Shown: positions 25,674 to 34,516, numbered from the stretch's first letter. The stretch is 64,000 bases of DNA from Actinoplanes teichomyceticus ATCC 31121 (GCF_003711105.1 NZ_CP023865.1:3373001-3437000), one strand, 5' to 3'. The notes: generated from the sequence alone by a model not told the origin. Program-made: numbers and translations.

Positions 25674-26602
25674 TGCACACCGCCACCGACAAACGGCAGA
25701 CGCGCGAGGTCTTCGAGTCGGCCACCGAGGGCAAACCGTACGACCTGTTCGTGCTGCGGCACGGGGAACGGCGCCTGGTCGGGCGCAAGACCGAGGCCGC
25801 CTACCCGGACCCCGGCTCCGGGCAGCGCCTGAAGTCCTGCCTCGTCGAGGAGGACATGCTGCTGGGCGTGGTCGAGCACGAGGAGATCTCCGAGGAGGGC
25901 GTCACGGTGCACTACCGGCCGCTGTCGCCGGAGCAGAGGCGGGCGGCGTTCGCGGCGGCCGTCCAGGATCGCCTCAGCGACCTGTCGTACCCGTACGCGC
26001 CGCTGACCCGGGGCCGGCCGGTCACCTCCACCGCGCCGGCCGGCTGGATGTTCACGCCGGAGCGGGCCCGGCTGCTGGACCACCAGGAGATCGTGCTGCG
26101 CGCCGCCGCCGCGCAGTGGCTGGCGCGCTCGGGGATCGTCTCCGGGACCGCCTACGACGCGGCCTGCTCGACCGGCGCGTTCCTCGCCGCCGCCGGCGCG
26201 GCCGTCCCGGGGCTGCGCACGGTGGGACAGGACCTCAGCGCGGAGATGACCGGCCACGCCGCGAAGGTGCTCGACGAGGTCCATCACGGGGACTCCATCC
26301 GGCCCGGTGTCCCGCCCGGCAGTGCCGACGTCGTCTTCTGCCGGCACCTGAACATCTTCGTCGTCGACCAGGACCACGCCCGGGACCTGTTCCTCGCCGC
26401 CGCGGGCGCCTGCCGGCTCGGTGGCCGCATCGTGGTGCTCGGCCACACACCGGTGCTGCTGCCGTCCGCGTGGTTCGAGGAGCTCGGCCTGCACGTCGAG
26501 CAGCGGACCGGGGCGACCCCCTCGGGGCACGCGCTGTTCCAGTTCTACGTGCTGCGCAAGGACCGTCCGGTCGGGCCGGAGGCCGCAGCGACACGGTCGT
26601 GA
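25670..26602 (+). CDS. class I SAM-dependent transferase-like protein
   Basis: This 310-residue protein closes the NRPS operon (ATG at 25670 overlaps the NRPS stop; a second ATG lies at 25673). The middle carries a class I methyltransferase fold: AYDAACSTGAFLAAAG is the glycine-rich SAM loop, VGQDLSAEMTG the acidic strand end, and ADVVFCRHLNIF the strand-4 motif. A 130-residue N-terminal part (containing VGRKTEAAYPDP and LLGVVEHEEI) is not a common methyltransferase element. It probably acts on the released or carrier-bound peptide or a precursor, as an O- or N-methyltransferase. Enzymes of this fold can also transfer a 3-amino-3-carboxypropyl group from SAM, as in nocardicin, so that alternative should stay open. 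Confidence 0.72.
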   Translation: MMHTATDKRQTREVFESATEGKPYDLFVLRHGERRLVGRKTEAAYPDPGSGQRLKSCLVEEDMLLGVVEHEEISEEGVTVHYRPLSPEQRRAAFAAAVQDRLSDLSYPYAPLTRGRPVTSTAPAGWMFTPERARLLDHQEIVLRAAAAQWLARSGIVSGTAYDAACSTGAFLAAAGAAVPGLRTVGQDLSAEMTGHAAKVLDEVHHGDSIRPGVPPGSADVVFCRHLNIFVVDQDHARDLFLAAAGACRLGGRIVVLGHTPVLLPSAWFEELGLHVEQRTGATPSGHALFQFYVLRKDRPVGPEAAATRS

Positions 26603-26607
26603 GGCGA

Positions 26608-26643
26608 GCCCCGGGCGCCGCGGACGACCGCGGCGCCCGGGGC
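26608..26643 (+). terminator. 16-bp hairpin after the NRPS operon
   Basis: A perfect 16-bp stem with an ACGA loop begins five bases after the operon's last stop codon. No T-run follows, which is normal for actinobacterial terminators. It separates the operon from a convergent gene. Confidence 0.8.
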
Positions 26644-26734
26644 ATCGTCGCGGCGGCCGGAGGCACGAGGGGTGGCAGCCGGGTCGGCGGCTCCCGGTCG
26701 GCCTCCGGCCGTGCCTGGGCGCGGCGTCCGCGGG

Positions 26735-27514
26735 TCAGGCGGCCCGCTGCACCCAGGCGCCCCGGCCGGCCGGCGCCGCCCGGTGCTCGCGGGCGGGCAG
26801 GTCGTGGCGGACCGCGTCGGCCCGCGCGTGCGCGAGCGCGGCCTCCCGGCGCAGGCTGTCGCGGGTCGCCGCGGCCAGCTGCGCGTCGTGCCAGGCGGTC
26901 CGCTCGGCGACGGCGGCCTGCCGGAACAGCCGGTGCCGGTGCGCGGCGACGGCCCGCAGCAGGACCAGTTCCTGCTGCACCGGGTGCAGGCGCGGGTCCC
27001 AGCCGTCGCGCCCGGCGACCGCGGCGGTCAGCGCCGCGGCCGGCAGGTCGCCGCGTTCCACCGCGGCGCGCACCGCGCGGTGCAGGTGACGCTCCCGGGC
27101 GGCGTAGTCGGCCGCGGTCCGGGCGGCGCCGGGCACGCCGAACGCCGCCGCGGCCCGCGCCCGGCCCACCCGCTGTTCCGCCTGCTGCCACGCCTGCCAC
27201 GCGCTGTCGCAGCGCTCCTCGGCCTGCTCCCACCGCCGCTGCCAGCGGCCGGCGGCCTCGTGCGCCCGGGCGGCGGCGACCCGCACCTCGTCGGCGTAGC
27301 GGACCGTCTCGGCGGCCCGGCGCCGCGCGCGCTCCCGGTCGTGCCGGTAACGGCGCGCGACGCCGAGCGTCTCCAGCGCCGCAAGCCGCGGATGCCGCAG
27401 CGCCTGCGGGCTGGCCAGCAGCAGCAACGCCGGAAGGGAGACCAGAACCAGCACCAGCCAGATCGCCACCGGCGCGACCGGGTCGGCCAACAGCATCTGC
27501 GACACGACGTTCAC
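26735..27514 (-). CDS. membrane-anchored coiled-coil-like protein, unknown function
   Basis: I do not recognise this 259-residue protein. It starts with a single hydrophobic segment (about 13-35, IWLVLVLVSLPALLLLA), after which nearly the whole chain is Ala/Arg/Glu-rich helix with long heptad-like stretches (residues 55-130 and 150-240). Trp and His are frequent in the middle. GTG 27514 is preceded by AAGGAG eight bases upstream, so the start is sound. It converges on the NRPS operon and shares nothing obvious with it. It may be a cell-envelope scaffold protein; coding confidence comes from the ribosome site and third-base GC bias. Confidence 0.7.
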   Translation of the reverse strand: MNVVSQMLLADPVAPVAIWLVLVLVSLPALLLLASPQALRHPRLAALETLGVARRYRHDRERARRRAAETVRYADEVRVAAARAHEAAGRWQRRWEQAEERCDSAWQAWQQAEQRVGRARAAAAFGVPGAARTAADYAARERHLHRAVRAAVERGDLPAAALTAAVAGRDGWDPRLHPVQQELVLLRAVAAHRHRLFRQAAVAERTAWHDAQLAAATRDSLRREAALAHARADAVRHDLPAREHRAAPAGRGAWVQRAA

Positions 27515-27649
27515 AGTCGGAGCTCCTTCGTCGGAGAAAGCGCGGAAACGGCTGCGAGGCAGCCGGCAGGGAGGGTGGTCACCGCCCGGCGGCGGCCGGT
27601 CGGCGTGCGGATTGCTTCGGTACGGCGCGGGCCGCGCTCGCCGGCGCGG

Positions 27650-27928
27650 TCAGGCGAGGCTGGCGGGCGGCGCGCGGGAGACGCGGACCGCAGCGGTGAT
27701 CTGCTCGGTCAGCACGCGCTCCCGGCCGGTGACCACGACAGCGGCCACCGCCTCGGCGGGCTCGGTGTCCCCGGCCGGCTCGTCGCTCGCGGCGTGCCCG
27801 GCCGCGACGGCGGCGGGACGGCCGGCGCCGGACGCCGGGGTGCCCGCGCCGCCGGTGACGGCGATCAGCACGGCGAGCAGCAGAGGCAGGAAGCGGCGCA
27901 GCACCGGGCGCTCCGCGTCCTCGACCAT
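27650..27928 (-). CDS. small exported or membrane protein, unknown
   Basis: This 92-residue protein has a basic start (ERPVLRR) and a hydrophobic core FLPLLLAVLIAVTGG typical of a signal peptide or single anchor, followed by an Ala/Gly/Glu-rich tail ending in a short segment with TGRERVLTEQITAAVRVS. A TTG nine bases upstream would be an in-frame alternative. It lies on the same strand as the coiled-coil gene, 135 bases ahead of it, so the two may be co-transcribed. Function unknown. Confidence 0.55.
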   Translation of the reverse strand: MVEDAERPVLRRFLPLLLAVLIAVTGGAGTPASGAGRPAAVAAGHAASDEPAGDTEPAEAVAAVVVTGRERVLTEQITAAVRVSRAPPASLA

Positions 27929-28320
27929 GATGTCCAAACTACTCAGAGACGACGGTCGTATCCACCCGGCGCGCGGGCGACCACGGCTGTTTTCATCTCC
28001 GGCAATCGCCGGCTCGCCGCGCCGTCGTCGCGCGGGCTCGCGCGCCGGGCCGGAACGGGGTAGACCCGTGCCGTGACAAATCGGTGGGTGCGCGGCACGG
28101 TAGGTTGCGCGCCTGTCGTCCCACCCCGGTTCAGGGACGTCCGGAACGATCCGGCGCTTCGCCGGTGGGTGGCGCCTGGGTCGTTCCTCCCCCGGTACTG
28201 CGCCGGAACGCTCCCCCGGGAGAGCCGGAGCTGGAGCACCGGGCGGGCGAGCTCCACTGACGAGAAGCCGCGCGCTCTCCGGAACTACCCGGCTGTAGTT
28301 CGCCGGGACCGGGCATCGGG
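27929..28320. other. 392-bp divergent intergenic region, no clear gene
   Basis: This gap separates the leftward small membrane protein from the rightward ligase gene and must hold both promoters. I see no convincing -35/-10 pair or RNA gene. An 83-codon frame (28073-28324) exists but has no ribosome site and a composition unlike its neighbours, so I leave it out. Confidence 0.5.
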
Positions 28321-29565
28321 GTGACCCCCGGTGGGTACGCCGTCCGGGTGACCGTCGAGCCGGACATGCCCGACCTGATCGCGCCCATGCTGGCCGCCGC
28401 CGGGGTGTTGCCGGCCGGCGCCGGCTGGTCCTACGAGTTCAAGTACGACGGGGTCCGGGCGATCACGTACCTGCGCGACGGCCGGGTGCGCGCGCTGTCG
28501 CGCCGCGGCAACGACGTGACCGGCAGCTACCCGGAGCTGACCGCGCTGGCGCAGCTGCTGCCCGGGCGGCGGGCGATCCTGGACGGGGAGATCGTCGCGT
28601 TGGAGGCGGGGGACCGGCCGTCGTTCGCCCGGCTGGCCACCCGGATGCACGTCGCCGCGCCGTCGGCGACACTGCGGGCCACGGTGCCGGTGGTCTACTA
28701 CGTGTTCGACGTGCTGTGGCTCGACGGCCGCCCGGTGCTGGACGAGCCGTACGAGCGGCGCCGCGAGCGGCTGGCCGGGCTGGGCCTGGACACGCCGGGG
28801 GTGCGTACCCCGCCGCACTTCACCGGCGCGGCCGGCGAGGTGGTGCTGCACGCCGCCGAGCTCGGTGGGCTGGAGGGCGTCGTGGCCAAGCGGCTGGGCG
28901 CGCCGTACCGGCCCGGGAAGCGGTCGGCGGACTGGACGAAGGTGCCGCTGGTCCGTACCCAGGAGGTGCTGGTCGCCGGGTGGAAGGCCGGCGCGGGACG
29001 CCGGGCCGGCACCGTCGGCTCGCTGCTGCTGGCGGTACACGGCGACGACGGCGGGTTGCGGTTCGCCGGGCACGTGGGCACCGGGTTCACCGACGCCATG
29101 CTGGGCCAGCTGCGGGAGCTGCTGGGCCCGCTGCACCGCGGCAGCGCGCCGGTGCCGGACGTGCCGCGCGAACACAGCCGGCACGCGCACTGGGTGGAGC
29201 CGGTGCTGGTGGGCGAGGTCGCCTTCCGCAACTGGACGCCGGACGGGCGGCTGCGGCACCCGTCCTGGCGGGGGCTGCGCGCCGACCGCGGGCCCGGCTC
29301 GGCCCGGCGGCATCCGGAGCCGGCCGTGCCGCCGGCCGGGCGGGTGGAGGGCGCGTTCGAGACGCCGGACGGTCGCTGGCGGGTCGAGGCGGTACGGCGC
29401 GGGCGCGACCAGTTCTACCGGTTGTCACACGGCGACAACGTCATCGACGGGTTGGCGATAGCGACCGTGCAACGGCTGCTGGAGGAGGCCGGCGTGGACC
29501 TGGCCGACCTGGTCGAGGCCGCCGGGCCGGACGGCCCGGTGCTGAACCGGCGCGGCGTCGCGTGA
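28321..29565 (+). CDS. ATP-dependent DNA ligase, LigD ligase-domain type
   Basis: This 414-residue protein matches the ligase module of bacterial non-homologous end-joining enzymes. The adenylated lysine is K41 in FKYDGVRA; further motifs are LDGEIVAL, YYVFDVLWLDG, EGVVAKRLG and the motif V/VI segment RSADWTKV. The OB-fold part follows with GTGFTDAML and a closing PSWRGLR. An extra 60-residue tail ends in VIDGLAIATVQRLLEEAGVD. There is no polymerase or nuclease domain here and no ku gene nearby, so it is a stand-alone LigC/LigD-like ligase. The start is GTG 28321; GTG 28348 is possible. Expected role: sealing nicks or double-strand breaks using ATP. Confidence 0.9.
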   Translation: MTPGGYAVRVTVEPDMPDLIAPMLAAAGVLPAGAGWSYEFKYDGVRAITYLRDGRVRALSRRGNDVTGSYPELTALAQLLPGRRAILDGEIVALEAGDRPSFARLATRMHVAAPSATLRATVPVVYYVFDVLWLDGRPVLDEPYERRRERLAGLGLDTPGVRTPPHFTGAAGEVVLHAAELGGLEGVVAKRLGAPYRPGKRSADWTKVPLVRTQEVLVAGWKAGAGRRAGTVGSLLLAVHGDDGGLRFAGHVGTGFTDAMLGQLRELLGPLHRGSAPVPDVPREHSRHAHWVEPVLVGEVAFRNWTPDGRLRHPSWRGLRADRGPGSARRHPEPAVPPAGRVEGAFETPDGRWRVEAVRRGRDQFYRLSHGDNVIDGLAIATVQRLLEEAGVDLADLVEAAGPDGPVLNRRGVA

Positions 29566-29705
29566 CCCGCCACGGCGGAGCGCCGCGGGCCGCGCCGTCG
29601 CATGACCCGGCGCGGCGTCGCGTGACCCGCCACGGCGGAGCGCCGCCGGCCGCGCCGTCGTGTGACCCGCCGCGCCGGAGCGCCGCCCGGCGCGGCGTCC
29701 GGTGA
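29547..29705. repeat. 60-bp tandem repeat over the ligase 3' end
   Basis: A 60-bp unit starting near 29548 recurs at 29608 with few mismatches, and a shorter, decayed third copy runs to about 29705. The first unit includes the ligase stop codon, so the gene's 3' end has been copied downstream. Internal half-repeats of the CGGCG-rich core are also visible. Confidence 0.85.
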
Positions 29706-29747
29706 GTCCGGCTCGCCGCCCCGGGCGTCCGGCCGGGTGGCGGCGGG

Positions 29748-31364
29748 TCAGACCTGGTAGTTGCCCACCGCGGCGGTGAGCCGGTGTGCCATGCCGGCGA
29801 GCTCGGTGGCCGCGTACCGGGCCTCGCCGGCGCTGCGGGTGGTCTGCTGGGCGGTCGCCGCGACGGCGGTGATGTCGGCGGCGATGTGACCCGAACCGGC
29901 TGCCGCCTCGGTGACGTTGCGGCCCATCTCGCCGGTGGTGGCGGTCTGCTCCTCGACGGCCGCGGCGATCGTCGTCGCGTAGTCGTTGATCTGCCCGATC
30001 ACGGCGCCGATGTCGGCGATCGCCGAGACCGCCGCGCCGGTGTCGCCCTGGATCGCCGCGATCCGCCGGCTGATGTCCTCGGTCGCCCGGGCCGTCTCCT
30101 GCGCCAGGTCCTTGACCTCGGAGGCGACGACGGCGAAGCCCTTGCCGGACTCGCCGGCCCGGGCCGCCTCGATGGTGGCGTTCAGGGCCAGCAGGTTGGT
30201 CTGCTCGGCGATGCTGGTGATCGCGCTGATCACCGCGCTGATCTCGGCGCTCGCCTGGCCCAGCCGGCCCATGGTCTCGCTGGTGCGCCGGGCGGCGGCG
30301 GTCGCCGACCCGGCCACCTGTGCGGCGTCCCCGGCGCTGCTGGCGATCTCCCGGATCGAGGCGCCCATCTCCTCGGTGCCGGCGGCTACCGTCTGCACGT
30401 TCGCGGAGATCACCTCGGCCGCGGCGGAGACCGAGCCGGCCTGTTCGGCGGCGGTCCGGGCGGAGTCGGCGAGCTCCGCGGAGAGGCTCGACAGCCGGCC
30501 GGAGGTGTCGGCCAGCGCCCGGGCGTCGTCGCGGACCTGCCGTACGGTGGCGGCCACGGTCTCGGCGGTGCGGTTGAGGGTGACGGCCAGCTCCCCGATC
30601 TCGTCGGAGCCGCCGAGCGCGGTACGCGCGGTCAGGTCGCCGCCGCCGATGCGGTTGAGCACCTCGACGCAGCGGGCCAGCGGCCGGGTGATGCCGCGCG
30701 CGAACAGGACGGCGATGCCGGCGCTGATCAGCAGCACCACCAGGATCGCGGTGAGCACGACGGTCCGCCCCCGCCGGTACTCGGCGGTCGCCGCCCGGTG
30801 CGCCGCGGTGGCCTGCGCGACGGCGGCCTCGCTCAGCGCGGTCATGGCCTTGCGCATGGTGGTGACCAGCGGGCTCACCTCGTCGGCGCGGATCGTGCGG
30901 ACCTGCGCGACGCGCCCCTGGTCGGCGAGGGGGAACAGCCTGCCGGTGACGATCGAGGTGTAGCCGTCCCACGCGGTGGTGAACGCCCGCAGGTCGGCCA
31001 GCTCGGTCGCGGAGTTCGACAGCTGCCGGTAGCGTGCCACCGCCGCGGCCACGCCGGCCACCTCGGTGTCGAAGTCCTCCCGCTCCTCACCGCGCGTCGG
31101 CGCGTCGATGGCGAGCAGGTAGTCCAGCGAGTTGATCCGGGCCCGGTTGAACGCCGAGCGCACATCCGCGACGGCCTGAGTTTTCAGGGTCTGCGCGTAC
31201 TCGGCCTCGCCGGCCCTCGCCAGCGAGGACATCCGGTGGAGGGCGAAGACGCCGACCGCGCCTCCGAGCGCCGCCACCAGGAGAACGACGATCAGGATCT
31301 TGACGCTGATCCGTACGTTGCCCCACCGGCGCGGTACCGGGGTCGACGACTGGTTTTCGTTCAC
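29748..31364 (-). CDS. methyl-accepting chemotaxis protein
   Basis: This 538-residue receptor has an N-terminal membrane helix (about 20-42), an extracytoplasmic four-helix-type sensor, a second membrane helix ([19 protein letters not shown]), a HAMP domain ([19 protein letters not shown]) and a C-terminal signalling domain with the conserved hairpin [20 protein letters not shown] followed by GKGFAVVA. The end lacks the CheR-tether pentapeptide. GTG 31364 is chosen because the longer frame (to 31601) overlaps the upstream gene and adds unstructured sequence. It is the last gene of a leftward trio with a small unknown protein and a MarR regulator. In actinomycetes such receptors occur mainly in genera with flagellated spores. 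Confidence 0.93.
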   Translation of the reverse strand: MNENQSSTPVPRRWGNVRISVKILIVVLLVAALGGAVGVFALHRMSSLARAGEAEYAQTLKTQAVADVRSAFNRARINSLDYLLAIDAPTRGEEREDFDTEVAGVAAAVARYRQLSNSATELADLRAFTTAWDGYTSIVTGRLFPLADQGRVAQVRTIRADEVSPLVTTMRKAMTALSEAAVAQATAAHRAATAEYRRGRTVVLTAILVVLLISAGIAVLFARGITRPLARCVEVLNRIGGGDLTARTALGGSDEIGELAVTLNRTAETVAATVRQVRDDARALADTSGRLSSLSAELADSARTAAEQAGSVSAAAEVISANVQTVAAGTEEMGASIREIASSAGDAAQVAGSATAAARRTSETMGRLGQASAEISAVISAITSIAEQTNLLALNATIEAARAGESGKGFAVVASEVKDLAQETARATEDISRRIAAIQGDTGAAVSAIADIGAVIGQINDYATTIAAAVEEQTATTGEMGRNVTEAAAGSGHIAADITAVAATAQQTTRSAGEARYAATELAGMAHRLTAAVGNYQV

Positions 31365-31435
31365 GCGGTGGTTCGTCCTCTTCGTCAGGCCGGTCGGGGG
31401 CCGCAGCGGCTGCTCCGGCGCGCGGGTCGCCCGGC

Positions 31436-31717
31436 TCACCGCGGGGCGTAGGCGGCGCGGAGCGCCTGATAGGTGCTGACCCGGATCTTCGCGGAGCGTG
31501 CCGTGACCCGCAGCAGGTCGCCGAGCTCCTGCAGCGTCTCGCTGACCCGGATCAGGTCGTCCGGGTCGGCGACCGGCCGGCGCTGGCCGAGCCGGCGGCA
31601 CGCCATCTCGAAGGCGGCCACCGCGTTCTCGTCGCCACCGAGCGCGGAGGCGAGCTCCCCGAGCATGGTCTCCTCGGTCGGCTGCTCGTAGTTCCAGCCG
31701 GGAATCGTGGTGCTCAT
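31436..31717 (-). CDS. 93-residue cytoplasmic protein, unknown
   Basis: I do not recognise this small acidic, mostly helical protein. It begins [16 protein letters not shown] and has no signal or membrane segment; the middle reads [18 protein letters not shown] and the end [13 protein letters not shown]. It sits 71 bases ahead of the chemoreceptor and 57 behind the MarR gene on the same strand, so it is probably part of that operon and may assist receptor signalling. Frame and composition support a real gene. Confidence 0.72.
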   Translation of the reverse strand: MSTTIPGWNYEQPTEETMLGELASALGGDENAVAAFEMACRRLGQRRPVADPDDLIRVSETLQELGDLLRVTARSAKIRVSTYQALRAAYAPR

Positions 31718-31774
31718 CGGTGTGCCTCTCGGTCGCAGGTGAGGGGCCCGGACGGCCGCCGGTGGCGGCGCGGG

Positions 31775-32221
31775 TCAGCCGGCGTCATCGGGGTCCAGCA
31801 TCCGGGTCAGCAGCCGGCTGAGCGTCTGCTGCTCATCGGCCGTGAGCCGGGCGTAGGTGCCGCCGAACAGCTCGTTGAGCTGCCCGCGGACCTCGGTCAC
31901 GCGGCGCCGCCCGGCCTCGGTGAGCTGGGCCAGCACCAGCCGCCGGTTCTGCGGGCTGCGTTCGCGCACCAGCAGCCCGCGCTCGGCGAACTGGTCGCTG
32001 AGCAGGGTGGCGGTCGACGCGCCCAGCCGGGCGCGGCGGGCCACCTCGTTCAGCGGCAGGCCACCGTCCGGGGCGACGGCCAGCTCGGTCAGCAGCCACC
32101 ATCCGGCCTCGGTCAGCGCATGCTGCTCCAGCACCATCGCCATCCGCGCGGTGAGCTGCCGGGAGAGGGCGGCGATCAGTCGGCCCAGGGGCTGCTGCCC
32201 GGCCGGAACCTCGATGTTCAT
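31775..32221 (-). CDS. MarR-family transcriptional regulator
   Basis: This 148-residue winged-helix regulator has the MarR layout: an N-terminal dimer helix, the DNA-recognition region [20 protein letters not shown], and the wing segment [20 protein letters not shown]. MarR proteins usually repress their own operon and a divergent neighbour and are released by small ligands. ATG 32221 is used; a GTG two codons upstream is possible. Two direct copies of TGAACGGTGCA stand 17-42 bases ahead of the start, in the region shared with the EAL gene. It heads the operon with the unknown small protein and the chemoreceptor. Confidence 0.88.
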   Translation of the reverse strand: MNIEVPAGQQPLGRLIAALSRQLTARMAMVLEQHALTEAGWWLLTELAVAPDGGLPLNEVARRARLGASTATLLSDQFAERGLLVRERSPQNRRLVLAQLTEAGRRRVTEVRGQLNELFGGTYARLTADEQQTLSRLLTRMLDPDDAG

Positions 32222-32237
32222 GCCCACCGTATCGGCG

Positions 32238-32263
32238 TGAACGGTGCACCGCTGAACGGTGCA
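32238..32263. promoter_or_regulatory. direct repeat TGAACGGTGCA x2, candidate MarR operator
   Basis: TGAACGGTGCA occurs at 32238-32248 and again at 32253-32263, exactly 15 bp apart, in the divergent region between the marR gene and the EAL gene. The identity over 11 bases and the position just ahead of marR make it a plausible binding site for autoregulation. No protein-DNA evidence exists here. Confidence 0.5.
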
Positions 32264-32360
32264 ACCCAGAAGCAATCCGGGGCCGGGCCCGGCCGTTTCA
32301 CTACAGCCCGTGGAACGTGGGCCGATAACGGTGGGCACATCCCGTCGGCCGAGGAGTTCC

Positions 32361-33536
32361 ATGACGCAGACCGTTGAGATGCCGCCCGCCCCGGTGTCCG
32401 GCACGACCATCGGCGCGGTGCTGGCCGGCCGGCTGGTGCAGCCGCTCTTCCAGCCGATCGTCGACCTGTCCAGCCGGCTGGTGGTCGGCCTGGAGGCGCT
32501 GGCCCGCGGCCCGGCCGGGACGGCGCTGCAGTTCCCGGACCGGTTGTTCGCCGCGGCCACCGAGGCGGGCCGGCTCGGCGAGCTCGACCTGCTCTGCTCG
32601 GAACGGGCGCTGGAGCATGCGATCACGGCCGGGCAGCCGCCGCCGCTGCTGTTCACCAACGCCGAACCCGCGGTGCTGGACCAGCCACTGAGCCGGCGCC
32701 TGGTCGAGATGGTGCGCGGCGGGCTGCCGTTCCGCCAGGTCGTCGAGCTCACCGAGCGCGCCCTGCCGGCCGCGCCGGGCGCCATGCTGCGCACCGCCGG
32801 ACAGACCCAGCGGTGGGGCAACGGTCTGGCGCTCGACGACGTCGGCGTCGACCCGATGTCGCTGGCCTTCCTGCCGATCCTGGAACCTGAAGTGATCAAG
32901 CTGGACATGGGGCTGCTGCGCGACCCGGACAGCGAGCACACCCGCGCGGTGTGCGCGGTGGTGCGGGCCGAGGCGGTCCGGACGGCGGCGCTGGTGATCG
33001 CCGAGGGCATCGAGACCGAGGCCGATCTCGACACCGCCCGGCGGCTCGGCGCCCGGTGGGGCCAGGGCTGGCTGTTCGGCCGGCCCGGCCCGATCGACCG
33101 GCCGCACCGGTACGACCCCGCCGGTGCCCGGCTGCTGCGCGCCCCGCGACCGGACTTCCACCTGTCCACCGGCACCGCGTTCGAGACGGCCGCCGCGAGC
33201 CGGGCCCCGGCCACGGTGACCGCCGGCTCGGTCGCGGGCGCGCTGACCCGCCTGCGTGACCGCGTCGCCGCCGACAGCGCCGCCGTGGTGATGCTCTCCG
33301 GCCGCGGCGACGAGGTGGACGGCGTCGCCGGGCCGGTGCGGGAGCTGGCCGGCCGCGCCCGATCGGTGATCGCGTTCGACGACCCGGCGCCGGGCGAGTT
33401 CGCCGCGCTGGTGATCGGCGCCGGGTACGGGCACGCGGTGTGCGCCCGCACGAGCGGCGTGCTGGAACTGGTCACGCTCGACCGGCTGCCCGCCGTCGCG
33501 GCGGTCGGCCGCGCCATCCTGAGCCGGATGGCCTGA
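32361..33536 (+). CDS. EAL-domain protein (c-di-GMP phosphodiesterase or sensor)
   Basis: This 391-residue protein has an EAL domain at residues 25-260. Key catalytic elements are kept: E45 of EAL, NAEP for the N-x-x-P metal ligand, ELTER, KLDM, AEGIETEAD and GQGWLFGRP. The usual DDFGTGYSS loop is changed to DDVGVDPMS, so turnover may be weak. Residues 280-391 form a separate alpha/beta domain resembling the DICT domain often found after EAL domains. No GGDEF domain and no membrane segment are present. The protein would break down or sense cyclic di-GMP. ATG 32361 has GAGGAG ten bases upstream. It is divergent from marR and the chemoreceptor operon. Confidence 0.87.
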   Translation: MTQTVEMPPAPVSGTTIGAVLAGRLVQPLFQPIVDLSSRLVVGLEALARGPAGTALQFPDRLFAAATEAGRLGELDLLCSERALEHAITAGQPPPLLFTNAEPAVLDQPLSRRLVEMVRGGLPFRQVVELTERALPAAPGAMLRTAGQTQRWGNGLALDDVGVDPMSLAFLPILEPEVIKLDMGLLRDPDSEHTRAVCAVVRAEAVRTAALVIAEGIETEADLDTARRLGARWGQGWLFGRPGPIDRPHRYDPAGARLLRAPRPDFHLSTGTAFETAAASRAPATVTAGSVAGALTRLRDRVAADSAAVVMLSGRGDEVDGVAGPVRELAGRARSVIAFDDPAPGEFAALVIGAGYGHAVCARTSGVLELVTLDRLPAVAAVGRAILSRMA

Positions 33537-33702
33537 CGGCCGGCCTCTCATCGGCGATATTCACTACATTGGGTGATCGGTGAACTGCCGGCGCGGAATA
33601 GACCCCGCATCCCGAGTGCACAATTCCTGCGCAGGCGGTGAACCCTCCACCGGGCTCCTCCGTACTTCCGGGCGCAAGCCTGGTGGCGGATAGGGGAGAC
33701 AC

Positions 33703-34401
33703 ATGGTCACTCGACGTAATGGTAGGCGTTTCGCGCTGATCGGTGCCGGCGCCGCGGTGGTGGCGGCCGGAGCGGTCCTCGCCCCGCAGGCGTTCGCCGA
33801 GACGCAGCCCACCCGGCCCGGTGGGGTCCGGGCCGCCGCCGCGAGCAACTGTGCCGATGTGGAGCTGGTCTTCGCCCGGGGCACCGGAGAGCCGCAGGGG
33901 CTCGGCATCGTGGGGCGCCCGCTGGCCCGGGCCCTCGCCGCCGAGCTGCCCGGCAAGCGGGTGGGCTCGTTCGCCGTGGTCTACGCGGCCGCGGCGAGCC
34001 AGGCCAGCGCCGGGCCCGGTGCGACCAACATGACCCAGCACATCACCTCGGTCGCGGCCAGCTGCCCGGGCACCGAGTTCGTGATCGGCGGCTACTCGCA
34101 GGGCGCCAGCGTCACCGACATCGCCATGGGCATCCGCGGCGCCGGCACCCGCGGGCAGGCGATCCCGGCGAACCTCGCCGACCGGATCTCCGCCGTGGTG
34201 GTCTTCGGCAACCCGCTCGGGCTGCAGCGGCGCACGATCGCCGGCAGCAGCGCGGTCTTCGGTCCCAAGGCGAAGGAGTTCTGCAACACCGGCGACCCGG
34301 TCTGCGGGGGCGGCGGCAACTTCGCCGCGCACCTGGCGTACCCGAGGAACGGCAGTGTCCAGCAGGCGGCGAGGTTCGCCGCCGGACGGATCGGCGGCTG
34401 A
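33703..34401 (+). CDS. secreted cutinase-family esterase
   Basis: This 232-residue protein has a signal peptide (basic MVTRRNGRR, then a hydrophobic run, cut near AFA-ET at about residue 31). The mature part is a small cutinase/alpha-beta hydrolase: FARGTGEP with the oxyanion region, nucleophile S132 in GGYSQGAS, D198 in CNTGDPVC between two cysteines, and H210 in AAHLAYP. Cutinases hydrolyse plant cutin, lipids or polyesters outside the cell. A GGGGAG-type ribosome site precedes the ATG. It is a single gene with its own promoter region; no lipase partner is nearby. Confidence 0.93.
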   Translation: MVTRRNGRRFALIGAGAAVVAAGAVLAPQAFAETQPTRPGGVRAAAASNCADVELVFARGTGEPQGLGIVGRPLARALAAELPGKRVGSFAVVYAAAASQASAGPGATNMTQHITSVAASCPGTEFVIGGYSQGASVTDIAMGIRGAGTRGQAIPANLADRISAVVVFGNPLGLQRRTIAGSSAVFGPKAKEFCNTGDPVCGGGGNFAAHLAYPRNGSVQQAARFAAGRIGG

Positions 34402-34453
34402 CCGCGCGGTGGGCGGCCCGGCTGCGGTGACGCGGCCGGGCCGCCCCGGCATG

Positions 34454-34516
34454 TCCGGGCTCCCCGGCGCGTCCGGGCTGCCTGGCCTGTCCGGGCTGCC
34501 TGGCGCGTCCGGGGCG
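34454..34516. repeat. 18-bp tandem repeat behind the cutinase gene
   Basis: Three 18-bp units starting with TCCGGGCT at 34454, 34472 and 34490, plus a partial fourth at 34508, lie 50 bases after the cutinase stop. One frame would read as SGLPGA repeats, like collagen, but no credible gene carries it. Confidence 0.85.

Noticed and set aside
28073..28324. 83-codon ORF ahead of the ligase gene
   Set aside because: No ribosome site, mixed composition and overlap with the ligase start; no family resemblance.
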